From the NCBI GenBank assembly GCA_021794995.1, contig JAJYPY010000012.1:1-33479 (forward strand): DNA of 33,479 nucleotides, in the 5' to 3' direction. The notes beneath the pieces are model-generated. The model did not search any database, was not told the DNA's origin, and saw only the letters and a program-made list of their open reading frames with translations. Shown one piece after another: positions 8,057 to 15,464 of the stretch. How positions within the stretch are numbered: the stretch's first letter is position 1; the number at the start of each line of letters is the position of its first letter. Source of the DNA: Actinomycetes bacterium (lineage in GTDB: Bacteria; Actinomycetota; Acidimicrobiia; Acidimicrobiales; RAAP-2). The position numbers and the translations under genes were made by a program.

Positions 8057-9874
8057 TCAATCCTCGAGTCGCAGCGCCGAGATGAAGGCCTCTTGGGGGA
8101 CCTCCACGCGTCCGATGCTCTTCATGCGCTTCTTCCCCTCCTTCTGGCGCTCGAGGAGCTTGCGCTTGCGGGTGATGTCGCCGCCATAGCACTTGGCCAG
8201 CACGTCCTTGCGCCTGGCCTTCACCGTCTCCCTCGCCACCACCCGCCCCCCGACGGCAGCCTGGATCGGGACGTCGAAGAGCTGGCGAGGGATGAGCTCG
8301 CGCAGCTTCTCGGCCATCCTTCGGCCGTAGACGTCGGCTTGGGACCGGTGCACGATCGTCGAGAAGGCGTCCACGGGGACGTGGTTGATGAGCAGGTCGA
8401 CGCGCGCCAGGTTCGCCGTCGCGTACCCGGACGGCTCGTAATCCAGGCTCGCGTAGCCCTTCGTGCGGCTCTTCAGCTGATCGAAGAAGTCCACCACCAC
8501 CTCGGCGAGCGGGATCGTGTAGACGAGCTCCATGCGCTCGGGAGACAGGTACTCCATCCGCTGCATGTCGGCACGCCGGCTCTGGCACAGCTCCATCACC
8601 GTGCCCGTGTACTCCGACGGGGTCAGGATCGTGGCGGTGAGGAGCGGCTCGTCGACGTGGTCGATCCTGCTCGCGTCGGGAAGGTCGGTCGGGTTGTCCA
8701 CTTCGACCACGATCCCGTCGGTGAGGTACGCGCGGTACTCGACCGACGGCGCCGTGGCGATCAGCGACAGGTCGAACTCGCGCTCGAGGCGCTCGCGGAT
8801 GATCTCCATGTGCAAGAGGCCGAGGAAGCCGCAGCGGAACCCGAAGCCGAGCGCATGCGAGGACTCGGGCTCGTAGGTGAAGCTCGCGTCGTTCAACTTG
8901 AGCTTGTCGAGGGCGTCGCGCAGCTCGGGGAGCTCGTCGCCGTCGATGGGGTACAGACCGCAGAAGACCATCGGCTTGGGATCGCGATAACCGGCGAGCG
9001 GCTCGCCGGCCGGGGCGGACGCGTCGGTGACGGTCTCTCCGGAGCGGGCCTCGCCGACGTTCTTGATCCCTGCGATCAAGTACCCGACCTCACCGGGACC
9101 GAGCTCGTCCGCCTTCGTCGGGTCGGGAGCTCGCACGCCGATCTCCTCGACGTCATGGACGGCACCCGCCTGCATGAAGCGCAGGCGGCTGCGCGTCCCG
9201 AGCACGCCGTCGACGACCCGCACCGAGGAGACGACCCCCCGGTACTGGTCGTAGGCAGAGTCGAAGATGAGGGCGCGCAGCGGGGCGGAGCGGTCGCCCC
9301 TGGGCGCAGGGATCCGCTCGACGATCGCGTCCAGCAGCTCGGCCACGCCCTCCCCCGTCTTGGCCGAGATCCTGAGGATCTCGCCGGCCCCGATGCCGAG
9401 GACCTGCTCGATCTCCTTCGCACAGCGGTCGGGGTCGGCGGCGGGCAGGTCGATCTTGTTGAGGACCGCCACGATCTCGAGGTCGTGCTCGATCGCCTGG
9501 TAGCCGTTGGCGAGCGTCTGTGCCTGGATCCCCTGGGACGCGTCCACGAGGAGCACGGCTCCCTCACAGGCCGCGAGGGAGCGGCTCACCTCGTAGCCGA
9601 AGTCCACGTGGCCCGGCGTGTCGATCAGGTGCAGGATGTGGTCCCGATAGACGACGCGGACGTTCTGCGCCTTGATCGTGATGCCGCGCTCACGCTCGAT
9701 GTCCATCGAGTCGAGGTACTGCTCGCGCATGAGACGCGGGTCGACGGCCCCGGTGAGCTCGAGGATGCGATCCGAGAGCGTCGACTTGCCGTGGTCGACG
9801 TGACTGATGATCGAGAAGTTGCGGATGCGGTCGCTCGGCACCTTGCCTGGTGCCGGCACGCCAGAAGCTGACAC
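8057..9874 (-). CDS. lepA: Elongation factor 4 (LepA)
   Basis: A translational GTPase that acts on the ribosome. Motifs are HVDHGKST (P-loop), RGITIKAQ (G2), DTPGHVDF (G3), NKIDLP (G4) and SAKTG (G5). Domain II, the LepA-specific [28 protein letters not shown], and the C-terminal [23 protein letters not shown] signature follow. GTG 9874 gives 605 aa, matching the usual 595-605. ATG 9925 is in frame and would add 17 residues. A -10-like TACGAT (complement of 9884-9889) lies nine bases before GTG 9874, which favours the shorter form. Divergent from rpsT. Confidence 0.96.
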   Translation of the reverse strand: MSASGVPAPGKVPSDRIRNFSIISHVDHGKSTLSDRILELTGAVDPRLMREQYLDSMDIERERGITIKAQNVRVVYRDHILHLIDTPGHVDFGYEVSRSLAACEGAVLLVDASQGIQAQTLANGYQAIEHDLEIVAVLNKIDLPAADPDRCAKEIEQVLGIGAGEILRISAKTGEGVAELLDAIVERIPAPRGDRSAPLRALIFDSAYDQYRGVVSSVRVVDGVLGTRSRLRFMQAGAVHDVEEIGVRAPDPTKADELGPGEVGYLIAGIKNVGEARSGETVTDASAPAGEPLAGYRDPKPMVFCGLYPIDGDELPELRDALDKLKLNDASFTYEPESSHALGFGFRCGFLGLLHMEIIRERLEREFDLSLIATAPSVEYRAYLTDGIVVEVDNPTDLPDASRIDHVDEPLLTATILTPSEYTGTVMELCQSRRADMQRMEYLSPERMELVYTIPLAEVVVDFFDQLKSRTKGYASLDYEPSGYATANLARVDLLINHVPVDAFSTIVHRSQADVYGRRMAEKLRELIPRQLFDVPIQAAVGGRVVARETVKARRKDVLAKCYGGDITRKRKLLERQKEGKKRMKSIGRVEVPQEAFISALRLED

Positions 9875-9938
9875 GGTTCGTCGATCGTAGTGGGGTCCGG
9901 CGAAGCCCCCGTCGACGGGGCACATGGGTGCCGGCTGC

Positions 9939-9944
9939 TACCAT
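9939..9944 (+). promoter_or_regulatory. Possible extended -10 for rpsT
   Basis: TGCTACCAT contains TACCAT preceded by TGn, the extended -10 form, about 96 bases ahead of the rpsT GTG. No convincing -35 is seen at 16-18 bases. The adjacent perfect palindrome CCCCGTCGACGGGG (9907-9920) lies where the -35 region would be and could be a regulator site. Confidence 0.3.
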
Positions 9945-10039
9945 GGCCGTTCGCCGCGACTCGGGCCGGCCCGAGGCCGCGACCGCGCCCCGCCCTCCCG
10001 GGCCGGTGGCACCCGAGCGCAGATCCCGAGGAACGCACC

Positions 10040-10303
10040 GTGGCCAACATCAAGAGCCAGATCAAACGCAACCGGCAGAACGAGCGCCGGCGCCTTCGCA
10101 ACAAGGCCGTCCGCTCCGAGATCCGCACCCGCAGCAAGACGGCGGTGGCAGCCGCCGAGGCCGGCGCCGAGAGCGCGCTCGAGGCGCTCCGCTCGGCGGT
10201 GAAGCGCATCGACAAGGCCGCCGCGCAGGGCGTCATCCACAAGAACCAGGCGGCCAACCGCAAGTCGCGCTTGATGCGGAGGATCGCCAAGATCTCCTCG
10301 TAG
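10040..10303 (+). CDS. rpsT: 30S ribosomal protein S20
   Basis: The 87-aa basic protein begins MANIKSQIKRNRQNERRRLRNKAVRSEIRT and ends NRKSRLMRRIAKIS, the hallmark of S20, a primary 16S rRNA-binding protein. It is a single-domain helical protein of normal length. The start is GTG 10040, with GAGGAA six bases upstream; the ORF-track extension to 9890 is not coding. It faces away from lepA, a very common pairing (lepA / rpsT / holA), and converges on holA. Confidence 0.97.
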   Translation: MANIKSQIKRNRQNERRRLRNKAVRSEIRTRSKTAVAAAEAGAESALEALRSAVKRIDKAAAQGVIHKNQAANRKSRLMRRIAKISS

Positions 10304-10310
10304 CGCCGCC

Positions 10311-10338
10311 CCCGGCTGCGCTCAGCGCCGTGGCCGGG
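10311..10338. terminator. Possible bidirectional hairpin between rpsT and holA
   Basis: CCCGGC (10311-10316) pairs with GCCGGG (10333-10338) in the 40-base space between two convergent stops. There is no T-run. It partly overlaps the 22-bp tandem duplication at 10317-10360. Confidence 0.3.
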
Positions 10339-10360
10339 TGCGCTCAGCGCCGTGGCCGGG
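10317..10360. repeat. Two perfect tandem copies of a 22-bp unit at the holA 3' end
   Basis: The unit tgcgctcagcgccgtggccggg occurs at 10317-10338 and again at 10339-10360. Each copy contains the sequence that supplies the holA stop codon (TGA on the minus strand). The holA stop lies in the 10339-10360 copy, and the other copy lies just beyond it. Confidence 0.9.
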
Positions 10361-11399
10361 TGCCCCTCGCCTGCGTGCGCGCCGGGCTCGGCGTCGCCGA
10401 ACGGCTGCGGGTGAGGCGAGCGAGCCGAGCCACGAGGATCTCGAGCACCAGTTCGGGCGGCAGTGCGGTCCGGCCCTTCACGTCGAGGTCGGCATCCGCC
10501 ACGAGCGTGATGGCCTGCCCGATTCGCTCGCTGCCGAGCGCCCGGGAGCGCTCGAGCGCCTTCTTGGCCACGAAGCTGCTCTTCACTCCGAGGAGCGCTG
10601 CCGCATCGTCGGGGGTCGCCACACCGGCGCCATCGAGTCGCAGCATGGAGGAGAAGTGGCCGTGCAGCGTCGCCACCACCGCCGGACCCGCCCTCCCGCC
10701 CGCCGACATGAGCCGGTGGAGCGCCCGGAGGGCGCCCGGGGCGTCACCGGCGTCGATCGCATCGGTGAGCTCCCACGGCGGCACCGCCCCCGCCTCACCG
10801 AGGAAGGGCTGAAGCCCGTCGACGCCGACGGTCGCGCCCGTCCCGTAGGCGGCAGCCAGCGAATCGAGCATGCCCGCCAGCCGGCCGAGGTCCTCGCCGA
10901 GGTGCTCCTCGAGCCGGCGTGCAGCGTGCGGGTCGAGGCGGACCGGCGCATGGCGGAGCTGGTCCGCCATCCATCGGCCGCGGTCGCGTCCCCGCCCAGC
11001 TGCGGCCTCGACCACCTCGCCTCGTGCCGCGAGCACCTTGGCCAGGACGGGCCGGAGGGTGCCGCCTCCCGAGACGAGCACGAGGTGCACGGATTCGAGC
11101 GGATGCTCGATCGTCTCGGCGAGGCGGGCGGCGGCGGCCTGATCGAGCCGCCCCGCATCGCGGACGACGACGACGCGACGGTCGACGAGGAACGGGGGCG
11201 TGGTGCACGCGTCGACGATCGCCCCGACGTCCACATCCTCTGCTGCGCCGTGCTCTTCGACCACCAACGCGGGGTCCAGGTCGCCGACCAAGCGGCCGAT
11301 GAGCGCGCGTGCCGCCTGTGCGACGAGCCCGGGGTCGTCACCGCGCACGAGGTGGGCGGTGCGCGCGGACGGTGCGGCACGGGGCGCCGGCGCGCTCAT
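10344..11399 (-). CDS. holA: DNA polymerase III subunit delta
   Basis: The clamp-loader delta subunit, 351 aa. Visible are the N-terminal Rossmann-like domain starting TAHLVRGDDPGLVAQAARALI, the middle PPFLVDRRVVVVRDAGRLDQ strand region typical of HolA, and the central LEEHLGEDLGRLAGMLDSLA segment. The C-terminal collar helices include ALRALHRLMSAGGRAGPAVVATLHGHFSSMLRL. The start ATG overlaps the folP stop as ATGA. Its location next to rpsT fits the conserved holA-rpsT-lepA neighbourhood. The last about 20 residues (RSRSATPSPARTQARGTRPRR) are a basic, low-complexity tail ending in a tandem duplication. Confidence 0.93.
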   Translation of the reverse strand: MSAPAPRAAPSARTAHLVRGDDPGLVAQAARALIGRLVGDLDPALVVEEHGAAEDVDVGAIVDACTTPPFLVDRRVVVVRDAGRLDQAAAARLAETIEHPLESVHLVLVSGGGTLRPVLAKVLAARGEVVEAAAGRGRDRGRWMADQLRHAPVRLDPHAARRLEEHLGEDLGRLAGMLDSLAAAYGTGATVGVDGLQPFLGEAGAVPPWELTDAIDAGDAPGALRALHRLMSAGGRAGPAVVATLHGHFSSMLRLDGAGVATPDDAAALLGVKSSFVAKKALERSRALGSERIGQAITLVADADLDVKGRTALPPELVLEILVARLARLTRSRSATPSPARTQARGTRPRR

Positions 11400-12292
11400 G
11401 GCACGCGCCGGGCGAGGACCGGTCCCGGGTCTCGCGCGCAGATGAGTGCGGCCATCGTGTCCCGGACGCGGACCGTTCCGGCGACGTCGTGCACCCGGAG
11501 GATCCGGCAGCCGCGCGCGATGCCGAGCGCTGCCGCGCAGAGCGACGCCTCACGGCGCTCGTGCAGCTCGAGGCCGAAGCGCGCACCGAGGAACGTCTTG
11601 TTGGAGGCCGACAGCAAGAGCGCGTGCCCGAGCCCGGCCAGGACGTCCGAGGCGCGCAGCAGCTGGAGGGATTGCTCCGCCGTCTTGCCCAGATCCAGCC
11701 CGGCGTCGAGCACGACCCGCTCGGCAGGGATGCCGGCTGCCCGGGCGCGCCTCGCACGATCCGCCAGGAACCCGGCGACGGTCGCCACCACGTCGGCGTA
11801 CGCCGGCTCCGGGTCTGCGACACGGGGCGCGAGCCGGATGTGCGTCGCGACGACGGTCGCACCCGCACGCGCGGCCACCGAGAGGTAGTCCGGATCGGCA
11901 AACCCGCTGATGTCGTTGCCGACGACCGCGCCGGCATCGAAGGAGGCGCGTGCCACGGTGGCGCGCCACGTGTCGACCGAGACCGGCACGTCGAAGCGGG
12001 CGGTGAGCTTCTCGACCACCGGGACGACCCGGTCGAGCTCCTCGGTCACGGTCACCTCAGGGCCGGGCCCTGCCTTCACCCCTCCCACGTCGAGCAGGTC
12101 CGCCCCTTCGTCGACGATGCGTTCGGCACGCCGCAGCAGCGCGTCGAGCTCGTAGGTCGCGCCGCGGTCGTAGAACGAGTCCGGCGTCCTGTTCAAGATG
12201 CCCATCACGAGTGCCCGGTGGCGTACGTCGTAGCAGCGTCGTCCGAGAGCAAGCTGTGGGACGGAGCGGCCGATGTGGTCACTGCTGCGCAC
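11396..12292 (-). CDS. Dihydropteroate synthase-like protein, FolP2 type
   Basis: A pterin-binding TIM-barrel protein of the DHPS family, about 298 aa from GTG 12292. Its signatures are those of the mycobacterial FolP2 (Rv1207) branch: VMGILNRTPDSFYDRGATY and LLDVGGVKAGPG. Canonical DHPS has N(V/L)TPDSFSDGG and GGESTRPG. Near the C-terminus SASNKTFLG replaces the usual SRKxF, while RVHDV is kept. FolP2 proteins are reported not to function as normal DHPS, so folate synthesis should not be assumed. The start is favoured by TAGCGT lying seven bases upstream (leaderless pattern); ATG 12382 is the longest alternative. It is coupled to holA by ATGA. Confidence 0.88.
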   Translation of the reverse strand: MRSSDHIGRSVPQLALGRRCYDVRHRALVMGILNRTPDSFYDRGATYELDALLRRAERIVDEGADLLDVGGVKAGPGPEVTVTEELDRVVPVVEKLTARFDVPVSVDTWRATVARASFDAGAVVGNDISGFADPDYLSVAARAGATVVATHIRLAPRVADPEPAYADVVATVAGFLADRARRARAAGIPAERVVLDAGLDLGKTAEQSLQLLRASDVLAGLGHALLLSASNKTFLGARFGLELHERREASLCAAALGIARGCRILRVHDVAGTVRVRDTMAALICARDPGPVLARRVP

Positions 12293-12299
12293 GGAGGCG

Positions 12300-12318
12300 A
12301 CGCTACCGAACGGTAGCG
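12300..12318 (-). promoter_or_regulatory. folP2 leaderless promoter overlapping an 18-bp palindrome
   Basis: CGCTACCGAACGGTAGCG (12301-12318) is a perfect inverted repeat of two 8-base arms around AA. Its gene-proximal arm contains the -10 box TAGCGT (complement of 12300-12305), followed by seven bases and the GTG start. The palindrome could bind a repressor of folP2-holA. Confidence 0.55.
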
Positions 12319-12337
12319 ACCGGGTCCCGAGCCTGGT

Positions 12338-12380
12338 GGGCGGTGCTGCCGGCGTGCGGCGGGCGGTGCTGCCGGCGTGC
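12338..12380. repeat. 20-bp direct repeat, 23-bp period
   Basis: gggcggtgctgccggcgtgc occurs at 12338-12357 and 12361-12380, separated by GGC. It fills the space between the folP2 promoter and the divergent riboswitch promoter. It may simply be replication slippage in GC-rich DNA. Confidence 0.9.
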
Positions 12381-12383
12381 ACA

Positions 12384-12421
12384 CGTTGCCACTTGCAACG
12401 CCGCTTTCAGAGGAGTATGGT
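12384..12421 (+). promoter_or_regulatory. Promoter of the c-di-GMP riboswitch transcript
   Basis: The -35 TTGCAA (12393-12398) and the -10 TATGGT (12416-12421) are separated by exactly 17 bases, a good vegetative promoter. Transcription should start near 12428, just ahead of the aptamer. The inverted repeat CGTTGC-N5-GCAACG (12384-12400) covers the -35 and could be an operator. Confidence 0.65.
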
Positions 12422-12449
12422 GTCATGCACTCGGTGCGCTGGTGCAGGC

Positions 12450-12530
12450 GCCGACGAAAAGGCAAACCCTCCGCGAGGGGGGGACGCAAAGTCACGGAGC
12501 TCGCTGAGCTGGCCGGGCCGCCGAATCGGC
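12450..12530 (+). ncRNA. Cyclic-di-GMP class I riboswitch aptamer (GEMM-I)
   Basis: The sequence holds the two invariant GEMM-I strands, AAGGCAAACC (about 12459-12468) and GGGACGCAAAG (about 12481-12491). They flank a hairpin CCCTCC-GCGA-GGGGGG (12467-12482) capped by a GNRA tetraloop, as in the Vc2 riboswitch. After TCACGG comes a second stem, AGCTC-GCT-GAGCT (12498-12510), then GGCCGGGCCGCCG, matching the consensus AGCCGGGUUACCG 3' strand. An outer stem GCCGA/TCGGC (12450-12454 with 12526-12530) closes the element. Ligand choice (c-di-GMP versus cGAMP) depends on one G/A position next to GGCAAACC, which needs an alignment. The linear match and paired elements together leave little doubt on class. 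Confidence 0.92.
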
Positions 12531-12540
12531 TGCAGCACGC

Positions 12541-12582
12541 ATGCCGCCCTTCCGGTATCTCCCGGGTCGCTCCCAGAGCTGA
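12541..12582 (+). CDS. Possible 13-codon leader peptide inside the expression platform
   Basis: ATG 12541 opens a 13-residue frame (MPPFRYLPGRSQS) ending in TGA 12580-12582, immediately before the purine-rich ribosome binding site of the 39-codon ORF. No Shine-Dalgarno sequence precedes it, so its translation is uncertain. If translated, ribosomes finishing here could influence opening of the downstream site. Confidence 0.2.
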   Translation: MPPFRYLPGRSQS

Positions 12583-12592
12583 AGAGGGGGAG
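12559..12592 (+). promoter_or_regulatory. Riboswitch expression platform: sequesterable ribosome binding site
   Basis: The site AGAGGGGGAG (12583-12592) lies eight bases before ATG 12601. Two upstream CTCCC segments (12559-12563 and 12570-12574) can each pair with GGGAG (12588-12592). The nearer one forms a local hairpin that would hide the site. This suggests control of translation initiation rather than termination, since no T-rich terminator is seen. Alternative pairing with the aptamer 3' strand was not modelled. Confidence 0.45.
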
Positions 12593-12600
12593 TGCATCGC

Positions 12601-12720
12601 ATGGGAGAGCCGAAGCCGCACGTCGTGCGGCGAGCGCGACCGCTCCGGCTCCTGGCAGCCGACCTGCGCGCCGTGGCGCGCGCACCGGGCGCCGCCGCAC
12701 TCCCCACGAGATCGCCTTAG
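12601..12720 (+). CDS. 39-aa small ORF downstream of the c-di-GMP riboswitch
   Basis: This ORF is too short for the ORF track: ATG 12601, 39 sense codons, TAG 12718-12720. The product MGEPKPHVVRRARPLRLLAAD... is basic, with an amphipathic LRLLAADLRAVARA helix and a Pro/Ala-rich end. It has no signal peptide or membrane segment that I can see, and I recognise no family. A strong purine-rich ribosome binding site sits eight bases upstream. It is the only plus-strand ORF that the riboswitch could serve. Its stop overlaps, in antisense, the stop of the convergent degenerate-GGDEF gene. It may be a genuine regulated micropeptide, or the RNA may matter rather than the peptide. Confidence 0.5.
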   Translation: MGEPKPHVVRRARPLRLLAADLRAVARAPGAAALPTRSP

Positions 12721-13829
12721 GGAATGGGGAGCCGAGCGGCGGAGCCCCCCGCCCCCCGCCAGGGGGCTCCGCCGCCACCGGCTGTCCGGCCCGGCAGCTC
12801 CGCGAGCGCCTGGCGCAGGAGCTCGTCGATGTCCCGCCGGTCACCCGGCTCCGCCACGACGTGCGAGGTGCGGACGGGCGAGAGCCAGTCGAGCGCCGAC
12901 CGCACGACCGCACCCAACCGCTCTTCGAGCGCGCCGGCCCGCATGCCCGCGGGAAACAGCAGCACCGCCACGGCGAACAGGTCACGATCGACGCGCGCGA
13001 GCGGATCGGAGCACCGCAGCTGCGTGGCCAACGCGCGTGCTGCAGCGGGGGCTGTGCGTTCGTCCGGGATCTCCACGAGGACCAGGGCGAGCGCACCCGA
13101 CGCGCGCGCCTCACTCGACAGGAGACGCCCGGCCCTGCTGAAGAACTGGGCGAGACTCGCCAGCCCCGTCAGCGGATCCGACGCCGCCCACCACGTGTGG
13201 GGGCTGTCGATCCCCGCCTCTCCTGCACGTCCGGCATCGGGCTCGGCCGAGTCCCGAGCGCTCGTCTCCGCGCCGCTCGTGCGGGCGGCGTCTTGAGACG
13301 CTCTGTCATCGTCGACGGGCACAGGTTGCAGCCGGGGTCCGAAGAGCGACACCGCCTGGTGGACCGGGGCAGGCGCTGTGTCCTCTGCCGCAGAGGTGGC
13401 CGACGGCGGGCCCGCGTCGGGAGCGATCTCCAGTTCTTTCATCGCGCCGACGTGGCGGGAGAGCCGCTGCGCCAACCACTCCAGAAGCTCGAGGTGCTGG
13501 GGTTCGAACTGGCGATCCGCCTCCCCGACGACCCCGACAAGACTGCGGTCCCCGCATGCAGGCACCGGCGCGACGGCGAGCGTCAGCGGCTCGCCCATCT
13601 GCACACGGCGCACGAAGACGCTGGCATAGCGCACTTCGGGGTCGATCGACGCCTGACGGACCAGCTCGGCGAGGGCCTCACACGACAGGCCGCCTGCTGA
13701 CCCGGCCGGCGGCACGGTGAACATCTCGAGCTCGTCTCCGTCGGCGATGGACGCGAACGCAAGCGCCGAGGCGCATTCGCTGCGGGCCACCCGCAGCAGG
13801 TTCTCGATTGCAGAATTGCTCACGTGCAC
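12717..13829 (-). CDS. GAF / degenerate-GGDEF protein, probable c-di-GMP receptor
   Basis: The 370-aa product has a GAF-like N-terminal region (about 1-130), a Pro/Ala/Asp-rich disordered linker (about 135-213), and a GGDEF-fold domain beginning SDPLTGLASLAQF. The active-site position reads DRDLF instead of GGDEF, so cyclase activity is very unlikely. The motif RCSD, exactly five residues before it (RCSD-PLARV-DRDLF), preserves the RxxD inhibitory site. Degenerate GGDEF domains that keep this site, such as PelD and PopA, bind c-di-GMP as receptors, so I infer the same here. Start is GTG 13829, 18 bases after the active cyclase gene; GTG 13823 is an alternative. Its 3' end meets the riboswitch transcript head-on. 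Confidence 0.85.
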   Translation of the reverse strand: MHVSNSAIENLLRVARSECASALAFASIADGDELEMFTVPPAGSAGGLSCEALAELVRQASIDPEVRYASVFVRRVQMGEPLTLAVAPVPACGDRSLVGVVGEADRQFEPQHLELLEWLAQRLSRHVGAMKELEIAPDAGPPSATSAAEDTAPAPVHQAVSLFGPRLQPVPVDDDRASQDAARTSGAETSARDSAEPDAGRAGEAGIDSPHTWWAASDPLTGLASLAQFFSRAGRLLSSEARASGALALVLVEIPDERTAPAAARALATQLRCSDPLARVDRDLFAVAVLLFPAGMRAGALEERLGAVVRSALDWLSPVRTSHVVAEPGDRRDIDELLRQALAELPGRTAGGGGAPWRGAGGSAARLPIP

Positions 13830-13847
13830 GAATTGCCGCCGATCTCC

Positions 13848-15236
13848 TCAGGTCGTCCCACGTCTCGCGACTGCACGGTCGCGCTTGTGGCGGTACATCG
13901 CGCGATCCGCCTTGGCGAGCAGCGCGTCGGGCCCGACATCGCCCTTGTCCGTGCTCACCCAGCCGATCGACGCGCCGACGTCGAATGCTTGCCCCCGGAC
14001 CCTGAACGGCGCGGAGAGCACCTTGCGCAGCCGCGACACCACGAGATCGCCATCGGGGAGCCTCTCGGCGGTCGCGTGCGCGATGACGAATTCGTCGCCT
14101 CCGAGTCGGGCCACGACGTCGTCACTGCGCACCGCGCCGCGCAGGCGTCGCGCGACCGCCCCGAGGACCTCGTCACCCATGTCGTGCCCGTAGTCGTCAT
14201 TGATGTGCTTGAAGTCGTCGAGGTCCATGTAGACGAGCGCAACCGAACCGCCGCGCCGTCCCAGCCCCTGGAGCATCCGTCGCAGCTCTTCGAGCAACAG
14301 GTAGCGATTGGCCAGGCCGGTGAGCGGGTCGTACAGCGCGTAGTGCGTGAGGCGCTGCTGCTCGATCCACTCTGCGGTCGTGTCTCGCATGACCACCAGC
14401 ACTCCCATCTGGTCCCCGATGCGAAACGGGCGTGCGGATGCGGCGACGTGACGCTGGCCCGCCCCGTGCTCCCCCACGGTGAGATGCGCCACGCACGCGT
14501 CGCCGTCGCGAAGCGTGAGCACGGCGGGGTGGTGGTCGTGGGCGAGCACGTGGCCGTCCTCGGTGCGCAGGGCCGTGGCCATCGGCAGCGGCGAGCCGAC
14601 GAGGGTCCGGTCGGGAGGCAGTCCGTGCAGGGCATCGGCTGCCCGATTGGCGAGCACCACGGTGCCCGACGCGTCGAGGCACATCACGCCATCGTCCAGA
14701 TGGGCGATCAGCTCGGTGGCGTCGATCGCGACGGCAGCGACCGCCCCGTTGGTGGCCACGGGGACCCCGCCGTCGTCTGCACCTCCTGTGTGCACCACGT
14801 GCGACGGGCGGCCGCCCGGTGCGGGCGAACCGTGCGGGAGGATCCGGGCGACCGCTGCCGCAATGCGTTCGAGGCCGGCGCGCTGGTGGTCGTCGGGCTC
14901 GGGCAGCCACGTGTCGACCACGCCGAGGAGGCCGAGCTGGGCGCTCCCTGCCCGCACCGGGACGACGACGCACGCCAAGGAGCGATCGGCCGACCCTGCC
15001 TCTGTCGACACCTCCGCGTTCCAAAAGAGCGCGTTGCCATGCGCTGCAGGATGGGCGAGGCAGCTGCGGGCGAGCGCTTCGATCCGCTCCACAGCGTCTT
15101 CGGGCGCCATGGCGTCCGCGGTCACGCGGTGCACGACACCTGTCATGCTCACGGCAAACGCCCCGAGTCCGAGGCACAGATCGAGCGCGGTCCGGAGCGC
15201 CTCGTCGACAGACTCGCCCACCTCACCCTCCGCCAT
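13848..15236 (-). CDS. Diguanylate cyclase (GAF-PAS-GGDEF)
   Basis: A 462-aa cytoplasmic sensor enzyme with no membrane segment. Domains are GAF-like (about 1-135), PAS (about 165-295, LDDGVMCLDASGTVVLANRAADALHGLP) and GGDEF (about 300-455). The catalytic region is complete: DPLTGLANR, VYMDLDDFKHINDDYGHDMGDEVL and RLGGDEFVIAH. RSDD lies five residues before GGDEF, so the product-inhibition site is intact. It should convert two GTP to c-di-GMP under control of an unknown PAS/GAF signal. ATG 15236 is seven bases after a -10 box (TACGGT) and has no Shine-Dalgarno sequence, suggesting leaderless expression. It forms an operon with the degenerate-GGDEF gene downstream. Confidence 0.92.
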   Translation of the reverse strand: MAEGEVGESVDEALRTALDLCLGLGAFAVSMTGVVHRVTADAMAPEDAVERIEALARSCLAHPAAHGNALFWNAEVSTEAGSADRSLACVVVPVRAGSAQLGLLGVVDTWLPEPDDHQRAGLERIAAAVARILPHGSPAPGGRPSHVVHTGGADDGGVPVATNGAVAAVAIDATELIAHLDDGVMCLDASGTVVLANRAADALHGLPPDRTLVGSPLPMATALRTEDGHVLAHDHHPAVLTLRDGDACVAHLTVGEHGAGQRHVAASARPFRIGDQMGVLVVMRDTTAEWIEQQRLTHYALYDPLTGLANRYLLLEELRRMLQGLGRRGGSVALVYMDLDDFKHINDDYGHDMGDEVLGAVARRLRGAVRSDDVVARLGGDEFVIAHATAERLPDGDLVVSRLRKVLSAPFRVRGQAFDVGASIGWVSTDKGDVGPDALLAKADRAMYRHKRDRAVARRGTT

Positions 15237-15243
15237 TGTTGCA

Positions 15244-15249
15244 ACCGTA
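15244..15249 (-). promoter_or_regulatory. -10 box of the leaderless diguanylate cyclase mRNA
   Basis: On the minus strand TACGGT is followed by seven bases (TGCAACA) and ATG, placing the expected transcription start at or next to the A of ATG. The small palindrome GTTGCAAC (15238-15245) overlaps it. The rest of the 15237-15464 gap holds the divergent upstream region of the next gene, including a plus-strand TAGGAT (15368-15373) that may be its -10. Confidence 0.5.
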
Positions 15250-15464
15250 GTCGTGGCGATGGGGGGGCATCGAGGACGGCCGGACGCGTGCGGTGCGGGG
15301 CGTGCGAGGCCGCCGCACGGTGCGTCGGCGTCGCATGAAGGTCCACTTCTGCACCAACCCCGTGCCGTAGGATCGATGCCGAGGCGGCAGTGCGCAGCTG
15401 CGTACCAAGGGGATGATCGAGCGGGCACTGCAGCATGCATCCCACGATCCGGAAGGGAAGCGTA

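Noticed and set aside
9907-9920. Palindrome CCCCGTCGACGGGG as a defined operator
   Set aside because: A single 14-bp GC-rich palindrome is easily found by chance at this GC content. It is mentioned only with the rpsT promoter.
12377-13141. 254-aa plus-strand ORF across the riboswitch
   Set aside because: It would translate the aptamer itself, has biased Arg/Pro composition, and overlaps the degenerate-GGDEF gene. The 39-codon ORF with its own RBS is the better candidate.
12717-13829. Annotation of this gene as an active diguanylate cyclase
   Set aside because: DRDLF replaces GGDEF, removing the metal and substrate residues. Only the I-site remains.
12384-15245. GTTGC/GCAAC elements at both the riboswitch promoter (12384-12400) and cyclase promoter (15238-15245) as one shared operator
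   Set aside because: The half-site spacing differs (five bases versus none), so a common regulator is not supported by two sites alone.
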